Source: Copromyces sp. CBS 386.78
Taxonomy: Eukaryota; Ascomycota; Sordariomycetes; Sordariales; Sordariaceae
NCBI GenBank assembly: GCA_030685235.1
Contig: MU839165.1
Coordinates: 62,001-126,000, forward strand
DNA length: 64,000 bases
Direction of reading: 5' to 3'
Of this stretch, positions 52,238 through 61,422 are shown in pieces. Under the pieces are notes generated by a model. That model saw only the letters and a program-made list of their open reading frames with translations. It had not been told where the DNA came from and did no database searches. How positions within the stretch are numbered: the first letter of the stretch is position 1; every line of letters begins with the position of its first letter. The translations under genes and the position numbers were made by a program.

Positions 52238-54546
52238 GGCCTGAACCGAGCTAAATCGCCGTTGATTTGGTCCAGTTGTTGATGAAAGAGGTAAAGTTGC
52301 ATGCAGTTCACGATGTGGGACGTTCTTTCACACAAAGACCCTGGAAATTGTTAGTGCAGCCCCTAAAAGCCAGCAATTGGAAAGGGGCAGTGCTCGACGG
52401 ATATATATATATACCTTATATATGCAGTGAGGTCTTTGGCCCGGTGGCTTTTGTACCTATTTTGAGGGCAAAATGGAAGCCTAAGTCTAACACGCCCGTG
52501 CGTTATAGATGGCAATAGTGACTCAACTCAAGTCTAGGACAATCCGGATGTATTGAGATACTCCGAGGATGCCGGAGGCACGGAGAAAGAGACGGGGTGA
52601 TGTTGACGTACTTATGTAGGTAGTGCCCCGCACCGGGGGACGGGCCGGGGCTTAAAGTGCCGTTTGACCCCCACAACGCCGGCGGCTGTCGACTTCAGGA
52701 TCCTCTTCAACAGAAAACAACCCCTTGTACGCCGTAAGCAGCCGGCAACACATACCAGATGCGCCGCCGCGGTCAATTCACTGGAGGCCACCCAAGTGCC
52801 ACAATCTCGTCATCAATCATACATACACACATACATACACGAGAAGTATCATAAGGCGGCCGTTTAGCCATGGGTGTTCTGGTGATTCGGGCTTGTTTGT
52901 GCGAGTCGTCAAGGCTCAAAGTCGGCGACACTCGGTGTGTAGAGGTGAAGCCTTTCGTCTTTGTGATCCGATTGAAGAGTCGTACATACCCCTACCTAGG
53001 GCTTCTCTCCCCAATAGCCTTTCGTTGGCGCGGTCGGCTATCGGCAAATGACCAGTTGGTGACGAAAAGGAGGTGGCAGAGAACTGCAAAGAAGAGGTAC
53101 AAAAGAGAAGCAGAACGGAAGTTGCGAAAAGGCGTGTTTTAGCACCCCATTCGTGGGGGAAGGTGCATGTCATCGGCCGCCCTGTTTACAACGGCTGAGC
53201 AGCCGAAGTGTCCCGACGGCGAGGAGGGAGTCATTCGTCAACATGGAAGCCGCAGCACGGAGCGGAGCCGCCGTCAAGGTTCGGACTTTAGGCGACTCAA
53301 CACGAATGAGTCCTAGGAATCCGTTTGTGGCAGGAGCGAGCGCATTGGATGATTGCATAATCCCCAATGGGCAATTGTGAGGGCAGGATCGTCTTGTCCG
53401 GACCATTGAGATCTTTGAAGTGGAAGTCATCCATCACCGCATCATCCTGCGATTTGACGCTATCTTCAACAAAAGTACCGCCGGAACAGACCCAGGGTCC
53501 AGGTACGTACACATCAATAGTACATGTCGCTGACAGGCAAAGAGCGGCTTTGTACGGCAACAATGTTTGAGACTGTCAACGATGATGACTGGGCTCACTT
53601 GCAGCATACACACAAGTCGGCGTGACGACTCCGTTGGGAGCAGAGTGCATCCACATAGCCACCGTTTCCCAATGAAGCATCACCAAAAGTCTGACCGATC
53701 AAAAGCGCTATCCAGAACATGCTCGACTGCGTTGTAAGCAACTCCAAATGGATGTTACCCGACGGCGCGGCCTCGTGGACGGACAACATCATAGGTAGGT
53801 AACGCCGCCGGGAATATCTACCGAGTTACATCACTAAACTCTCTGGACTCGGCGTCTCAGGCACCTATCAAAGCCCTCGCAGCACTTGCGTATCGTGGAC
53901 TCAGCCCTACAGTTAGCGTCATTCAGCTGGTACTTGGCACCTTCCCGTTGCATCGCGGACGCATGTCCTTCAGCTCTGACAACCCCAAATGGAAGCCTTG
54001 AAATCTTGGCTTGGGGGCTCTTCTCGACTCGTATCTGCTATTAGCGATGATACCTTGACCGAATTCGTACAACATCCGGTGAACACAGGCCAAAAGAGAC
54101 GACACTTAGACGAGGCCCTACCCAGCCTTGTGGGCCCAGGTACTTACTTGCAACAACGGATCTACTTCGCTTAGAGGCTTTCCCCTGGATCAAATCTGGG
54201 TGCCTTCGCTTGTACCCCTTGGGAGATGGAAGCCTGAACAGCGAGGTACTATTTTCTAGACATCTTCGGGGGCTGTGACTACGAACCCCGTACCACAAGA
54301 TTGACGATACAATATAGTATTTCTCAGAAACGCATCAGTCAACCCCATACACCGGGCTTAGGCATGCTTGATGACCGGCCTCAGATCTCCGTTTCCTTAT
54401 GTCATGCGCAGACCGCAGACCGCTGCGGCGCTTGGGGGCCCAGTAACCCCCAAGGTGCTTCCTAGCCGAGAGGGCTACTCCGGGAATGGCCTCAAACTGG
54501 TCTCGAGCGAAAAGGTAGCTGCCTGACTTTGTGTCTCTTCTTTCTG
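52238..54546. other. intergenic, one doubtful small-gene candidate
   Basis: No confident gene. On the minus strand, 53297-53563 reads as a moderately protein-like stretch with several Cys codons. Upstream, 53595-53720 begins with a short hydrophobic start (MFWIALLIGQTF) and ends in a Cys cluster. The two pieces are separated by a possible intron, but the phases do not join cleanly, so no CDS is called; see the findings. Confidence 0.45.
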
Positions 54547-54556
54547 TATATATAAG
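54547..54556 (+). promoter_or_regulatory. TATA box of the small three-repeat protein gene
   Basis: TATATATAAG lies about 210 bp before the start codon at 54766, followed by a pyrimidine/CA-rich leader. This arrangement is usual for strongly expressed fungal genes. Confidence 0.5.
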
Positions 54557-54680
54557 CTCTTGGAGATGCCCGAGTTATGAGGTTGTTTTTTCTCATCATC
54601 AGCTTCAACATCAACCACCAGCATCCAACATCCACACAGACATAACAATATCCACTTGCAGTCATCCAAAGCTTCAAGCC

Positions 54681-54698
54681 ATATATATATATATATAT
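54681..54698. repeat. (AT)9 microsatellite in the 5' leader
   Basis: An uninterrupted AT dinucleotide run lies in the presumed 5' UTR of the gene starting at 54766. Confidence 0.9.
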
Positions 54699-54765
54699 CT
54701 CCTATTCACTCCCACTCTCAACCATCTACAACATATCCAACCTTCACCACACAAAATCATTCACA

Positions 54766-55052
54766 ATGGCCGTCATGGGATCCTCCACTACCCGCTGCCC
54801 CGTCGCCTACGGCCGCTCCGGCTACAACAAGGACGGCGACGACGAGGAGAAGGACAAGAGCCTCATCAACTTTGGCCGTTCCGGCTACAACAAGGACGGT
54901 GATGACGACGAGGACAACAAGTTCCGCAACTTTGGCCGCTCTGGTTACAACAAGTGAGTTATCCCCGTTCTCAGCTCACTTCACTTCACATCCATGATGA
55001 CTAACAAGAACTCTGCAGGGGCGATGATGGTGACGATGAGGAGCAGAAGTAA
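54766..55052 (+). CDS. small acidic protein with three FGRSGYNK repeats
   Basis: Function unknown; I do not recognise the family. Two exons, 54766-54953 and 55019-55052, give 73 residues. The 65-nt intron has a GTGAGT donor, a CTAAC branch and a TGCAG end, and phase 2 is respected. The start context TTCACAATGGC is near ideal. After 13 residues the protein is made of three units of about 17-21 residues. Each begins [Y/F]GRSGYNK and continues into an Asp/Glu/Gly-rich spacer (DGDDEEKD, DGDDDEDN, GDDGDDEE). The intron falls right after the last YN in the third unit. There is no signal peptide, membrane segment or dibasic processing site, so it is probably intracellular. A TATA box at 54547 and a long CA-rich leader suggest high or regulated expression. 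The DGDD runs look calcium-loop-like but lack EF-hand helices. Splicing is well supported; the role is open. Confidence 0.78.
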
Positions 55053-55849
55053 ATACTGAAATACTTCTGGCTCTACAAATCCTCGCACAATCTGTTTTGA
55101 TACTGTACAAGAACAACACCGGCAACGGCATATTCGACTTGCATCTTTTGGAGTTTATCGGAGTTTGGGGTGGAGTGTTCCTACTGCTGGTGACTTTCTT
55201 CTGGGCATGTGGGAGGACAGACGAACGGCTCTTCACTTTCATGGCAAGCATTGGTTGGGGAGTTTTCAGGGTTTTGCTTTCTCTTGGCTCGTGGGAATTC
55301 ATCTAGGTGGTGGCTGGGTATGATCATGATATTGCATGGGGTTGGCAAATGGAAGGGTGCATGTTTTGGCTTTGGTCTCTCCTATTCTCTACTCCTACCC
55401 TTTGTTTTACTACCTCCTTCCTTCCGCAAAACAATTTTTTTTTTTAAATTTTTTTTTTTAACACTTGTCATAGACTAGATTTACAGTCCTCGCTAGACTC
55501 AGGGAAAGAATTTGGAGAATGTAATGGGTCATATAGAGAAAGAACGGAAAGAATAGAGAGAACGATAGACTACGGCGTTGATTTTGGTCTTTGTTGCTTT
55601 GTGCTTGGTGTATATAACTCCTCTCTGTTTGTTCGCTAGCTGAAAATCGAATCGCTTGCCGACCAGTAAACCAGTGAAGCCAACGCTACGCTTTGTCCAG
55701 CCTCTCTCTGTATACACTGTTCCGCGTTCTTCCTCCCTCCTTCCTCTTTCAGGGACTAGATAGACCATACCCTACCCTAACCCTAGGTCTAGCCTTCAGC
55801 AGCAACTGACTCCAGCTCACCCCTTCCAACTCGCCAACCCTCCAACCCT
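55053..55849. other. intergenic, 3' regions of convergent genes
   Basis: 3' UTRs of the small-repeat gene (+) and the Mso1-like gene (-). It contains a T-rich tract at 55434-55460 and three near-telomeric CCCTAA-type units at 55768-55785. No gene seen. Confidence 0.6.
55768..55785. repeat. short interstitial telomere-like motif
   Basis: TACCCTACCCTAACCCTA gives about three units close to the CCCTAA telomere repeat. It lies in the presumed 3' UTR of the minus-strand gene ending at 55850. Too short to indicate a chromosome fusion. Confidence 0.6.
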
Positions 55850-56710
55850 CTATCGCATCCGAGGATTACTAGGCAACCCCATCCTTCCTCCTGGTGGCGG
55901 CCTAGGTCCGCTCGGCAACCCGGCATGCCCTTGACCACCGTCATATCCTCCGCCACCACCTCCCATCGACCCTGTCCTCTGCTGGGAAGCACCACCAGCA
56001 GGTGGCGCAAACGGCCCCGACCCTCCGCTAGTCCCCGGGCTCGTAGTCCTCGACCCGCCCCAAAGCCTCTGCTTCAGTTTATCCTGCGCACTAATCCCAC
56101 TGCTCCCACTATGCTGCGCAGGCATCGACGCCACGCTACTAGCAGCTCCGCCTCCCCCTGCGGGGCCGTAAGGTCCAGATTGTTGGTGTCCATAACCGCC
56201 GCTGCTGCCGCCGCCGTGGCCACCGGCTCCGGCTCTTAGACTCTGTGGTGCTCCTCCTCCTCCTCCTCCTTGATGCTGTCCTGCTCCAGGGTGATAACCT
56301 CCGTGACCGGGGGCGGCATTCACCGGCGACGCGGCAGCCGGTGCAGCAGTGGCGGAGCGGGCGAAGGGGTTTCGACTTTGCTGTGCTTGCGCTGCCCCTC
56401 CTCCTTGCGCTGCACCTCCTCGGCCGGCACCATTGTTATCCCATAAGCTACTCAGTTGTTGCTGACCACCATATCCATTGTATCGTTGCTGTTGACCATA
56501 TTGACCCTGGGGTTGCTGTTGCTGGGGAGGAGGAGCCTTGGGATCGGGAGGAAGCCAGGAAGGAAAGTGTTGGCCCTTTTCGACGTAGTAGGCGCGCAGG
56601 ACACGGCAGACGTGGGTGTCATCTTCGGTGTCGCCGTCGGCTTCGCCCGAGAAGTAGGTGCGTTGGAGCTTGGTGATGTTGTTGGAGAGGTTGGAGTACC
56701 AGGAGGACAT
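55850..56710 (-). CDS. mso1: Mso1-like Sec1-binding protein
   Basis: In yeast Mso1 binds the Sec1/Munc18 protein Sec1 and helps exocytic SNARE assembly at the plasma membrane; the same role is inferred here. A single frame of 286 residues. The first 55-60 residues match the Mso1 Sec1-binding pattern: an amphipathic start (SSWYSNLSNNITKLQ), an SGEADGDTEDDTHVCRVLRAYY-like core (residues 21-42) and a FPSWLP end. The remainder is Gln/Gly/Ala/Pro/Ser-rich, with poly-Gln and poly-Gly runs, and is predicted to be disordered. Repeats of the GGG codon type on the opposite strand create several long shadow frames. The start at 56710 places the conserved domain at the N-terminus, as in the family. Assignment rests on this one domain, which is short but distinctive. 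Confidence 0.8.
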   Translation of the reverse strand: MSSWYSNLSNNITKLQRTYFSGEADGDTEDDTHVCRVLRAYYVEKGQHFPSWLPPDPKAPPPQQQQPQGQYGQQQRYNGYGGQQQLSSLWDNNGAGRGGAAQGGGAAQAQQSRNPFARSATAAPAAASPVNAAPGHGGYHPGAGQHQGGGGGGAPQSLRAGAGGHGGGSSGGYGHQQSGPYGPAGGGGAASSVASMPAQHSGSSGISAQDKLKQRLWGGSRTTSPGTSGGSGPFAPPAGGASQQRTGSMGGGGGGYDGGQGHAGLPSGPRPPPGGRMGLPSNPRMR

Positions 56711-57561
56711 CTTGCTTGTTCGTTGTGGACTTTATGGGGAGTGTTGTTTGTTGGCTTGTGCTGAGTGGTTGTGTGACGGTGGGCTCGTGGTGTAGCCTGA
56801 GTGGTTACGTTAGGTCGGTGTGATTAGACAGCTGGTGTCGTGGATTTTGTTGTGTGATGTTGTGAAATCAAAGTGAGGTTTGTTTCTGTCGGTGACGAGG
56901 TGCTACGGCCAGCAAGCACCCCTAGATCGGATCGCGAGATCGGGCGGTGGGAAAGCTCCCCTGGGTGATTATGGCTGGTAAGGGTTATGGAATTAGCCGC
57001 GGTGTTGCGGTCGGATATAAAGCTCGTATTGTCTGGTTAGGAAATTGGAGATTTGTTGGTGTCCCGAGATACAAAGAAACAAAGGTTCCAGCAGTTCCTT
57101 GTGTTCGTGACCTTGGGATGTGGAAAGGTTGAAAGATGGATGGATCGCCAGGAGAGATGTCTTTGGGAAAGGCGGCGTAAGTTCCAAGGGGCGTCTCATC
57201 AATGCGCGACCGTTACCCTGTCCTGAATAGCCACTGCCCCACCTATAAGTACGTACCAACCTTAACTTTACAGCGTGGGGAGCCCGTGGCCCGCCTATAA
57301 AATGGCCAGAACAGCGGCAGCCAGCCGGGTGATGCATGCACTTTCGCTCCTCGCGTATCACAATCGCGAAGCATATGATCCGGAAACCATGGTAGGCAGT
57401 TCTCCAGATTGAACAATTAGTCAAACATAAAAGGGCTCCTGTTCTATGAGCCATGCAATCATTACATAGCAGAAAGTCAAGACCGGTGACCAATCTGCCA
57501 GATGCCAAGGTATCATCATCTAGTACAACATCAACAACATATCCTCCTCCACGTCCGTCTT
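56711..57561. other. intergenic, no supported gene
   Basis: Promoter side of the Mso1-like gene and 3' side of MAK16. A 171-codon frame at 56993-57508 (-) has no recognisable domain and an unconvincing composition, so it is not called. Confidence 0.6.
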
Positions 57562-58683
57562 TTAGAAAGCAAGCAGCTTCTCCCTGTCCGTCTCTTGCTC
57601 CACCTCGATCTCCTTCTTTTTCCGCGCCTTCATCTTGGTGACCTTTCCTCTCTTCCGCTTGTCGCCGGCCTTTGTCTTCTTCTTGGTATCCTCCTCGCTG
57701 TCACCCTCGTCGTCGTCATCATCCTCATCGTCGTCCTCCTCCGCATCGTCTTCGTCGTCGCTGCCGAGCCAGTCCTCGATATCGTTGAGCTCGTCGTCGG
57801 TCTCCTCAAAGTCGGACACGTACTCGACATTGCCGTCCTCGATCTCCTCCTCAAGCTCTTCCTCCTCCTCTTCCTCCTCATCTTCGTCCTCGATGCCGTC
57901 ATCCAAGTCCTTGTCGCGGGTACCCTCGCCCTCCTTCTCGAGACCGTGCAGCACCTTCTTCCAGACAGACTCGGAACAGTTGAGGGGCTGGTCGCCGTAC
58001 ATTCCTTGCCTGAGACGCTCCAGCAGCTCTCTCTCAATCGTCCTCTCCAACTTGGCGGCAATGAGAGCCTTGCGCTCTCTGGCCTCTTCGCGGTGCTTGA
58101 CCTTGGGGGCCATCTTGGGCACGAGCTTCTCGCCGAGACGGTCCTCCTCGGCGGCGAGTTTGCGCATGCGGGTCGCGACTTGTACGAGGCGAGTGAGGCG
58201 CTGCTTGCACTTGTGGAGGAGGAATTTAGGGAAGTATTGGAGGCGGTCCTCTATTTGCTGGAGGGCTTCGGCGTAGTTTTGCGACAACTTGATCTTCTCC
58301 CACCATTTGGAGGGCATATGGGCTCTCTCGATCTGTAAGAAGGGATGTGTCAGCTAATCGGTCCCGGGGATACGGTAGGTTCGCCACCAGTAGAGACAGG
58401 TAGGTGTACGCACGGTCTTGATGTAAAGGTATATCGTGCCCTTGGGCGAGGTTCTGACGGTCGCATAACGGGAGTTGGCTAGGGGACAGCTCTGCCTGTT
58501 GCAGAAGCCGCTGACGTTGTATTCATTTCTGCAGAAGTTGTTGCCCTTGGTCGTCTTGAGCTTGAAAGCACAGAACTGCTCTGTAGGGTTGAATGTTAGC
58601 GACACTGCGGGGCAGGTCTTCAACTTTCGAAAGAGACTGTGTGACATACGGTTGATGATCTGCCAGACGATTTCGTCAGACAT
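57562..58683 (-). CDS. mak16: ribosome biogenesis protein MAK16
   Basis: A nucleolar factor required for 60S ribosomal subunit assembly and 27S pre-rRNA processing (family knowledge). Three exons: 58650-58683, 58414-58580 and 57562-58332, giving 323 residues. Introns of 69 nt (GTATGT...CTACAG) and 81 nt (GTGCGT...TTACAG) are supported because splicing restores [13 protein letters not shown] and [19 protein letters not shown], both hallmark MAK16 sequences. The N-terminal L28e-like RNA-binding domain (about 6-120) carries the [20 protein letters not shown] segment with conserved Cys residues. The MAK16 domain follows, with [13 protein letters not shown] and REEARERKA. The C-terminal third is a long Glu/Asp tract and a final Lys/Arg-rich stretch, probably a nuclear/nucleolar signal. 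Divergently transcribed from MSS1 across 420 bp. Confidence 0.96.
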
Positions 58684-59103
58684 GTTGACTGTGGTTGATC
58701 TGGTCGCCTTCTAATTGTCGGGGTATCTTCGAATTGGCGTTGTGGTGGGAAAAGGTCGACTTCTCGAAGGAGGAGCAGGTCCAGTTCGTGGAGGAGATGG
58801 AGAAGACAGAGGCGTGGCGGCGGTTGCCCGATAAAAATTTAGAAATGGATCTTCTGAACTTTTGATGCGGTCGATGTGGTCCGTGCAATCGCTGGACATC
58901 CCGGCAGCTCTGGGGTCAGGGCCAATCATCTTACAGCGATATCTTTAAAGTGGCATCTCAAAGTCTTGGCGCTTGCTTTCGCTGCAGGGGTCCTGTGCAT
59001 CAATTGCCCGCCATCGAAAGGTTCACGATCTCTTTCCCAGTGACATCTCTCCACTGAAGACATTCATTTGTGAAAAGGGCTTCATGTCTTTCGGTTGAGG
59101 TCA
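58684..59103. promoter_or_regulatory. divergent promoter region, MAK16 / MSS1
   Basis: This 420-bp interval separates the start codons of two oppositely transcribed genes, so it must hold both promoters and both 5' UTRs. No clear TATA box was seen, as is usual for housekeeping genes. Confidence 0.6.
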
Positions 59104-61014
59104 ATGTTCCGCCATGCGCTAAGACGAACTGCTATTCCCCGACCGGGAGGTTCCCGAGTCACTTCAACCTTATTACAACCTCGGCCACAGCAGCCATGTT
59201 TTATCCGCATAGCAAGAAGCTATCGTGAGTTTGGCCGTAGGGCCTCTGCCTTTGACGCCGTCTCTGGGGTCAATGGTCAAGGTGGAAATCCCAGAGACTC
59301 GACTCTGTCCTTTCTCACAAACGACACCATCTACGCGCTCTCGTCAGGATCAGGAAGAGCTGGCATAGCAGTGATTCGTATTTCTGGTCCTGGATGTCTT
59401 GATGTAAAACCTTCCTCTCTCACACCCAATTCTTCCAGTCACTCCTGACATGACTAACACCAACTGAAGGTCTACAACTCATTATGTCCCAACAAGCCCA
59501 TCCCAAAACCCAGATACGCCGCAGTGCGCACCCTGACCGAGCCCACCGTGCCGGGCAAAGAGGTCTCATCAGCTAACGCCGGCGTCCTCGACACCGACGC
59601 TCTGGTCCTGTACTTCCCCGGTCCCAAGACCGTCACAGGCGAGGACGTCCTCGAGCTGCACGTGCACGGCGGCCCAGCCACCGTCAAAGCCGTTCTCGCC
59701 GCCATTCCCAAGTCCAAGTCCACGTCTTCGGGTACCATCCGCTACGCCGAGCAAGGCGAGTTCACCAAGCGCGCCTTCCTCAACAACAGGATAGACCTCG
59801 CCCAAGTCGAAGCCCTCGGCGACACCCTCTCCGCGGAAACCGAGCAGCAGCGACGGGCCGCCATCCGCGGCACCTCGGGCGTGTTGGGCAAGACGTACGA
59901 GTCCTGGCGGGAACAGCTACTGCTAGCCAGGGGAGAAATCGAAGCTCTGATCGACTTCAGCGAGGACCAGCACTTCGATGAGTCGCCGACCGAGCTGCTG
60001 CGGAACGTCACTCATCTTGTGAAAGGGATTTTGCACTCCATCAAGCTGCACGAGATGGGCAGCCAGCGGAGCGAACTACTCCGCAACGGCATCCGCATCG
60101 CCCTGCTCGGTCCGCCGAACGTTGGCAAAAGCAGTTTGATGAACTTGATTGTTGGAAGGGAAGCGAGCATTGTGTCCTCTGAGGCCGGTACGACGAGAGA
60201 TATTGTGGAAGCTAGCCTTGACATGCGCGGGTATTTGTGTTCGTTCGCTGATACAGCTGGTATTCGCACCCGCTCGTCCTTACTACCAGCAGAAGAGAAG
60301 GAGGCGCCTATAGGCAAGATCGAAGAGGAGGGTATCCGCCGCGCGAGACAAAAGGCCCTCGACTCAGACGTGATCATCGTCTTGGCTTCTGTCGAACCGC
60401 ATCCAAACGCCAACCGTGTCGAAGGAAGCTACCGCCTAAACTACGACCTCTCAACCCTCCACCTCGCTTCTTCAGCGCCCGAATCTCTCCTAGTAATCAA
60501 CAAATCCGAGACCTGTCCCCCCGAAGTCCTAGCTCAATTAATCCAGTCTTTCAAGACCGACGTGCTTGCTACCCAAGACCTCCCCGCAGACTCCTCGCTC
60601 AAGACCCAGGACCCCATCCTCATCTCCTGCCGAACCGCCGAACAACAACAATCACTTGACAACACCGATGACAAAGACCCAGGCAAAATCCACCACCTCA
60701 TCTCCCGCCTGTCCTCCTCCTTCGCCGAGCTGACCGCCATCCCGCAAGACATGGAGCATTTGCTAGGCGTTACGGCGAGGCAGAATGAGTTGCTTGGTCA
60801 GTGTAGAGATGCATTGGAGGATTTCATGGCTGAGGCGGATCCGAGTGTTGAAGGGAGTACTCCAGGAGAGGAAGTGGAAGCGGATATCGTGCTGGCGGCA
60901 GAACACTTGCGGGTGGCAGCGGGGAGGTTGGCTGCTATCACGGGGAAGGGAGAGGCTGGGGATGTGGAGGAGGTATTGGGGGTTATTTTCGAGAAGTTTT
61001 GTGTTGGGAAGTAA
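59104..61014 (+). CDS. mss1: mitochondrial tRNA-modification GTPase MSS1 (MnmE/TrmE family)
   Basis: Together with MTO1/MnmG it installs the 5-substituted uridine at the wobble position (U34) of certain mitochondrial tRNAs, using folate and GTP hydrolysis (family knowledge). Two exons, 59104-59403 and 59470-61014, give 614 residues. The 66-nt intron (GTAAAA...CTAAC...TGAAG) is supported because splicing joins a GIAVIRISGP-type strand to VYNSLCPNKP. A basic, Arg-rich N-terminus of about 65 residues is a likely mitochondrial presequence. The N-terminal folate-binding domain contains FPGPKTVTGEDVLELHVHGG and AEQGEFTKRAFLNNRIDL. The G domain is inserted in the helical domain: P-loop GPPNVGKS at 314-321, a GTTRDIVE switch I, DTAGIR and NKSE as G4. 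The protein ends FCVGK, matching the C-[I/L/V]-G-K terminus needed for tRNA modification. All key motifs are present. Confidence 0.96.
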
Positions 61015-61422
61015 GTTGTAGGTGAGGTGGGAGGGGGAGTGATCGATCGTGGATGGTATTGGGTCCTACTATGGATGGATGAGCTGGATTAAATGAAGGG
61101 AGGATTTATGCTGGATGGAGCCAAAGCCCCTTTTTGAAATCTGTACAATATGTGCCTAACAACGTCGACTCAAGCCTCCGTATGTATGCCCTCCGAATCC
61201 CAATGAACTCCAAAACACCCTTCGTTTCCTGGTATCCCGAATCTCGAGTCATGCTTGGCTACCACCCAAATCCGAGAGATCATTGTATTCGATACAGTAT
61301 AAAGACAACAAACAATGGGTATTATTTGAATCCCAGTAGTAACTTTTGCCCGCCATCCAATGTCGATCGGGGGACATCATTTGCTCGGAGGCCGCGGTCG
61401 ATGGTAGATTGATGTTGCCGAC
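61015..61422. other. intergenic between convergent genes
   Basis: About 400 bp holding the 3' UTRs of MSS1 (+) and the RFTS-like gene (-). No other feature seen. Confidence 0.7.

Noticed and set aside
56993..57508. 171-codon minus-strand frame between Mso1-like and MAK16 genes
   Set aside because: No domain and a composition typical of untranslated DNA.
57502..58338. 278- and 213-codon plus-strand frames opposite MAK16
   Set aside because: Complement of the Glu/Asp-rich tract gives Leu/Val- or Ser-rich shadows; MAK16 itself is unambiguous.
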